Source of the DNA: AV2 sp035637175 | Lineage (GTDB): Bacteria > Verrucomicrobiota > Verrucomicrobiia > Limisphaerales > AV2 | Assembly (NCBI GenBank): GCA_035637175.1 | Contig: DASPXS010000210.1 | Span: 1-5,537, forward strand | Length of the DNA stretch: 5,537 bases | Direction of reading: 5' to 3' | Part shown: piece by piece, positions 4,605 through 5,537 of the stretch | Layout of the letters: each line of letters opens with the position of its first letter | Position numbering within the stretch: position 1 is the first letter of the stretch | Notes under the pieces: model-generated | Database searches by the model: none | What the model saw: the letters and a program-made list of their open reading frames with translations, nothing else | What the model was told of the DNA's origin: nothing | Translations under genes and position numbers: made by a program

Positions 4605-5537
4605 TCATTGTCCCGGAATGTCTATCGGCGCAAACGCGACGTGCTCGAAACTGCCGCCGAAAGAAAGCTGACGCATCACAAATGCCCCGCCCGTCCAGTG
4701 CGCGATAAACAAAGCATTCGGGCTGTTGATCGCCTCGTTCACGAACAATACATCCCCGACAAACCCGCTGAAATTCCCCTGCGGCACCTTCCAGACGACG
4801 AAATTGACCGCGTCCGTACAATAAAGGTTCTGGCCCGAGGGGATCAACCGAACGTCCTCAGGTGTGAACAAGCCCAGATCGTAAGGAGTGATTTTGCCGG
4901 ATACGTCAACCGCGAAAATCAAGTGAGCCGTCTCCCCGCAGGTCAGAATGTTTCCCGCCCAGGGACCATACTGCGCCTGATTGTTGGGCACCGTCACCAC
5001 TCCTTCACAATCCACTCCGTCACCAAAACTGTCGTTGATCTGCGCGACCTTCGTGGCGCCCTTGGCGGCCGTGATGCGCCAGACACCGCCGCCAAACGTG
5101 GATGCCCCCGAGACCACGATCAAGTCCCCGCCAAACACCCCGGTCTGATCGATGTAAAGGCCGCCTATCGGATTGGGTTCACCGCTCAGCGTCAGCCAGT
5201 TGGTGTTCACGCTGGTTCCGTTCGCCGAAATCCAGCCGATTTGTCCGGGCTGTCCGGTGCCGAAATACGTATCGCCTTGAGTCCAGCCATTGGCAGTCGT
5301 TTTGACTGTGGCCAGCTTGATTTCGCCGGTGAAATTGCTCACGGCGGACCAGTTGGTCAACACGGTGTGGCCGCCCAACACGCCAAGGCGGGCGAAATTG
5401 TTCGGCAGGCCGTTTGCATCGGCGTTCACGGATAGGAGCAGTGAATTAGTGGTGGGGCTGTAATCAATGCCCACCGGGTCCGCGACGTTCGTCACCGTGA
5501 CAACCGTCGGGGAATCACTGTCCTGTATCTTCACAGT
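4605..5537 (-). CDS. Secreted beta-propeller-like protein, N-terminus outside window
   Basis: The frame is open from the right edge to TGA (complement of 4605-4607), giving ~310 visible residues. The GTG at 5534 is unlikely to be the start, since the paralogous fragment carries in-frame residues (SPSQGT) before the same point. Numbering from that GTG, recurrent blade-like units appear: PVGIDYSPTTNSLLLSVN (20-37), PIGGLYIDQ then GGDLIVVSG (122-143), CEGVVTVPNN then AGNILTCGE (176-201), and PEDVRLIPSGQNLYCTD (225-241) followed by GDVLFVNE (260-267). The spacing of about 50-100 residues fits an NHL/SMP-30-like propeller. There are no obvious catalytic residues or C-terminal anchor; it ends APIDIPGQ. 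Such folds bind ligands or act as lyases/lactonases, but no specific activity can be assigned. It directly precedes the PEP-CTERM gene, and an export role is inferred from that context. Confidence 0.75.
   Translation of the reverse strand, partial: TVKIQDSDSPTVVTVTNVADPVGIDYSPTTNSLLLSVNADANGLPNNFARLGVLGGHTVLTNWSAVSNFTGEIKLATVKTTANGWTQGDTYFGTGQPGQIGWISANGTSVNTNWLTLSGEPNPIGGLYIDQTGVFGGDLIVVSGASTFGGGVWRITAAKGATKVAQINDSFGDGVDCEGVVTVPNNQAQYGPWAGNILTCGETAHLIFAVDVSGKITPYDLGLFTPEDVRLIPSGQNLYCTDAVNFVVWKVPQGNFSGFVGDVLFVNEAINSPNALFIAHWTGGAFVMRQLSFGGSFEHVAFAPIDIPGQ
5300..5537 (-). repeat. Direct repeat, copy B (238 bp visible, continues past window)
   Basis: This matches 3677-3914 at a constant offset of 1623 bp with 13 substitutions. 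It encodes the N-terminal blade of the intact propeller-like gene. Identity is undiminished at the right edge, so the repeat almost certainly extends beyond the window. Confidence 0.9.

Noticed and set aside
4410..5435. 341-codon + strand frame opposite the propeller and PEP-CTERM genes
   Set aside because: It runs antisense across two supported genes and their spacer, with no family signature. It is open because of codon bias on the other strand.

Overview
The window looks like chromosomal DNA of a Verrucomicrobiota-type bacterium (Limisphaerales/Pedosphaera-like), though this is inference. The clues are a classical PEP-CTERM exported protein beside a secreted propeller-like protein, an EEP-family protein of the style common in that phylum, high GC content, and a period-8 'ACTCCATT'-type intergenic element. 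No rRNA, tRNA, CRISPR array, IS transposase or phage gene is visible.

Left block, + strand (1-2363): the 3' end of a GNAT-type N-acetyltransferase gene cut by the window edge; a 101-bp spacer with a perfect 9-bp tandem duplication; a small secreted protein with a leucine-zipper-like coiled coil and a C-terminal four-cysteine motif; and, overlapping it by 13 bp, a 511-residue membrane protein. That last protein has an exported endonuclease/exonuclease/phosphatase (EEP) domain, one transmembrane segment and a long cytoplasmic coiled coil. The EEP domain keeps the fold signatures but has lost at least three catalytic residues, so it is probably a pseudoenzyme or binding module. The two overlapping genes are probably co-translated.

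Convergence (2349-2472): the EEP gene and a leftward TPR-protein gene end on either side of a 115-bp imperfect inverted repeat. Both arms are built from degenerate 8-bp units. The element probably acts as a bidirectional terminator or is a REP-like mobile repeat, and it encodes the last residues of the EEP protein.

Right block, - strand (5537-2470, read leftward): a secreted beta-propeller-like protein whose N-terminus lies outside the window; 22 bp later a PEP-CTERM protein with a strong Shine-Dalgarno; overlapping its stop, a truncated copy of the propeller gene (238 bp gapless, 13 mismatches, spaced 1623 bp from the intact copy); and then the membrane-anchored TPR protein. The propeller and PEP-CTERM genes look like a co-expressed surface-protein pair. 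The fragment is a remnant of a duplication, possibly of the pair.

The most interesting items are the degenerate EEP-TM-coiled-coil protein with its overlapping Cys-motif partner, the period-8 inverted repeat, and the propeller duplication around the PEP-CTERM gene. No complete novel system can be demonstrated from the sequence alone.
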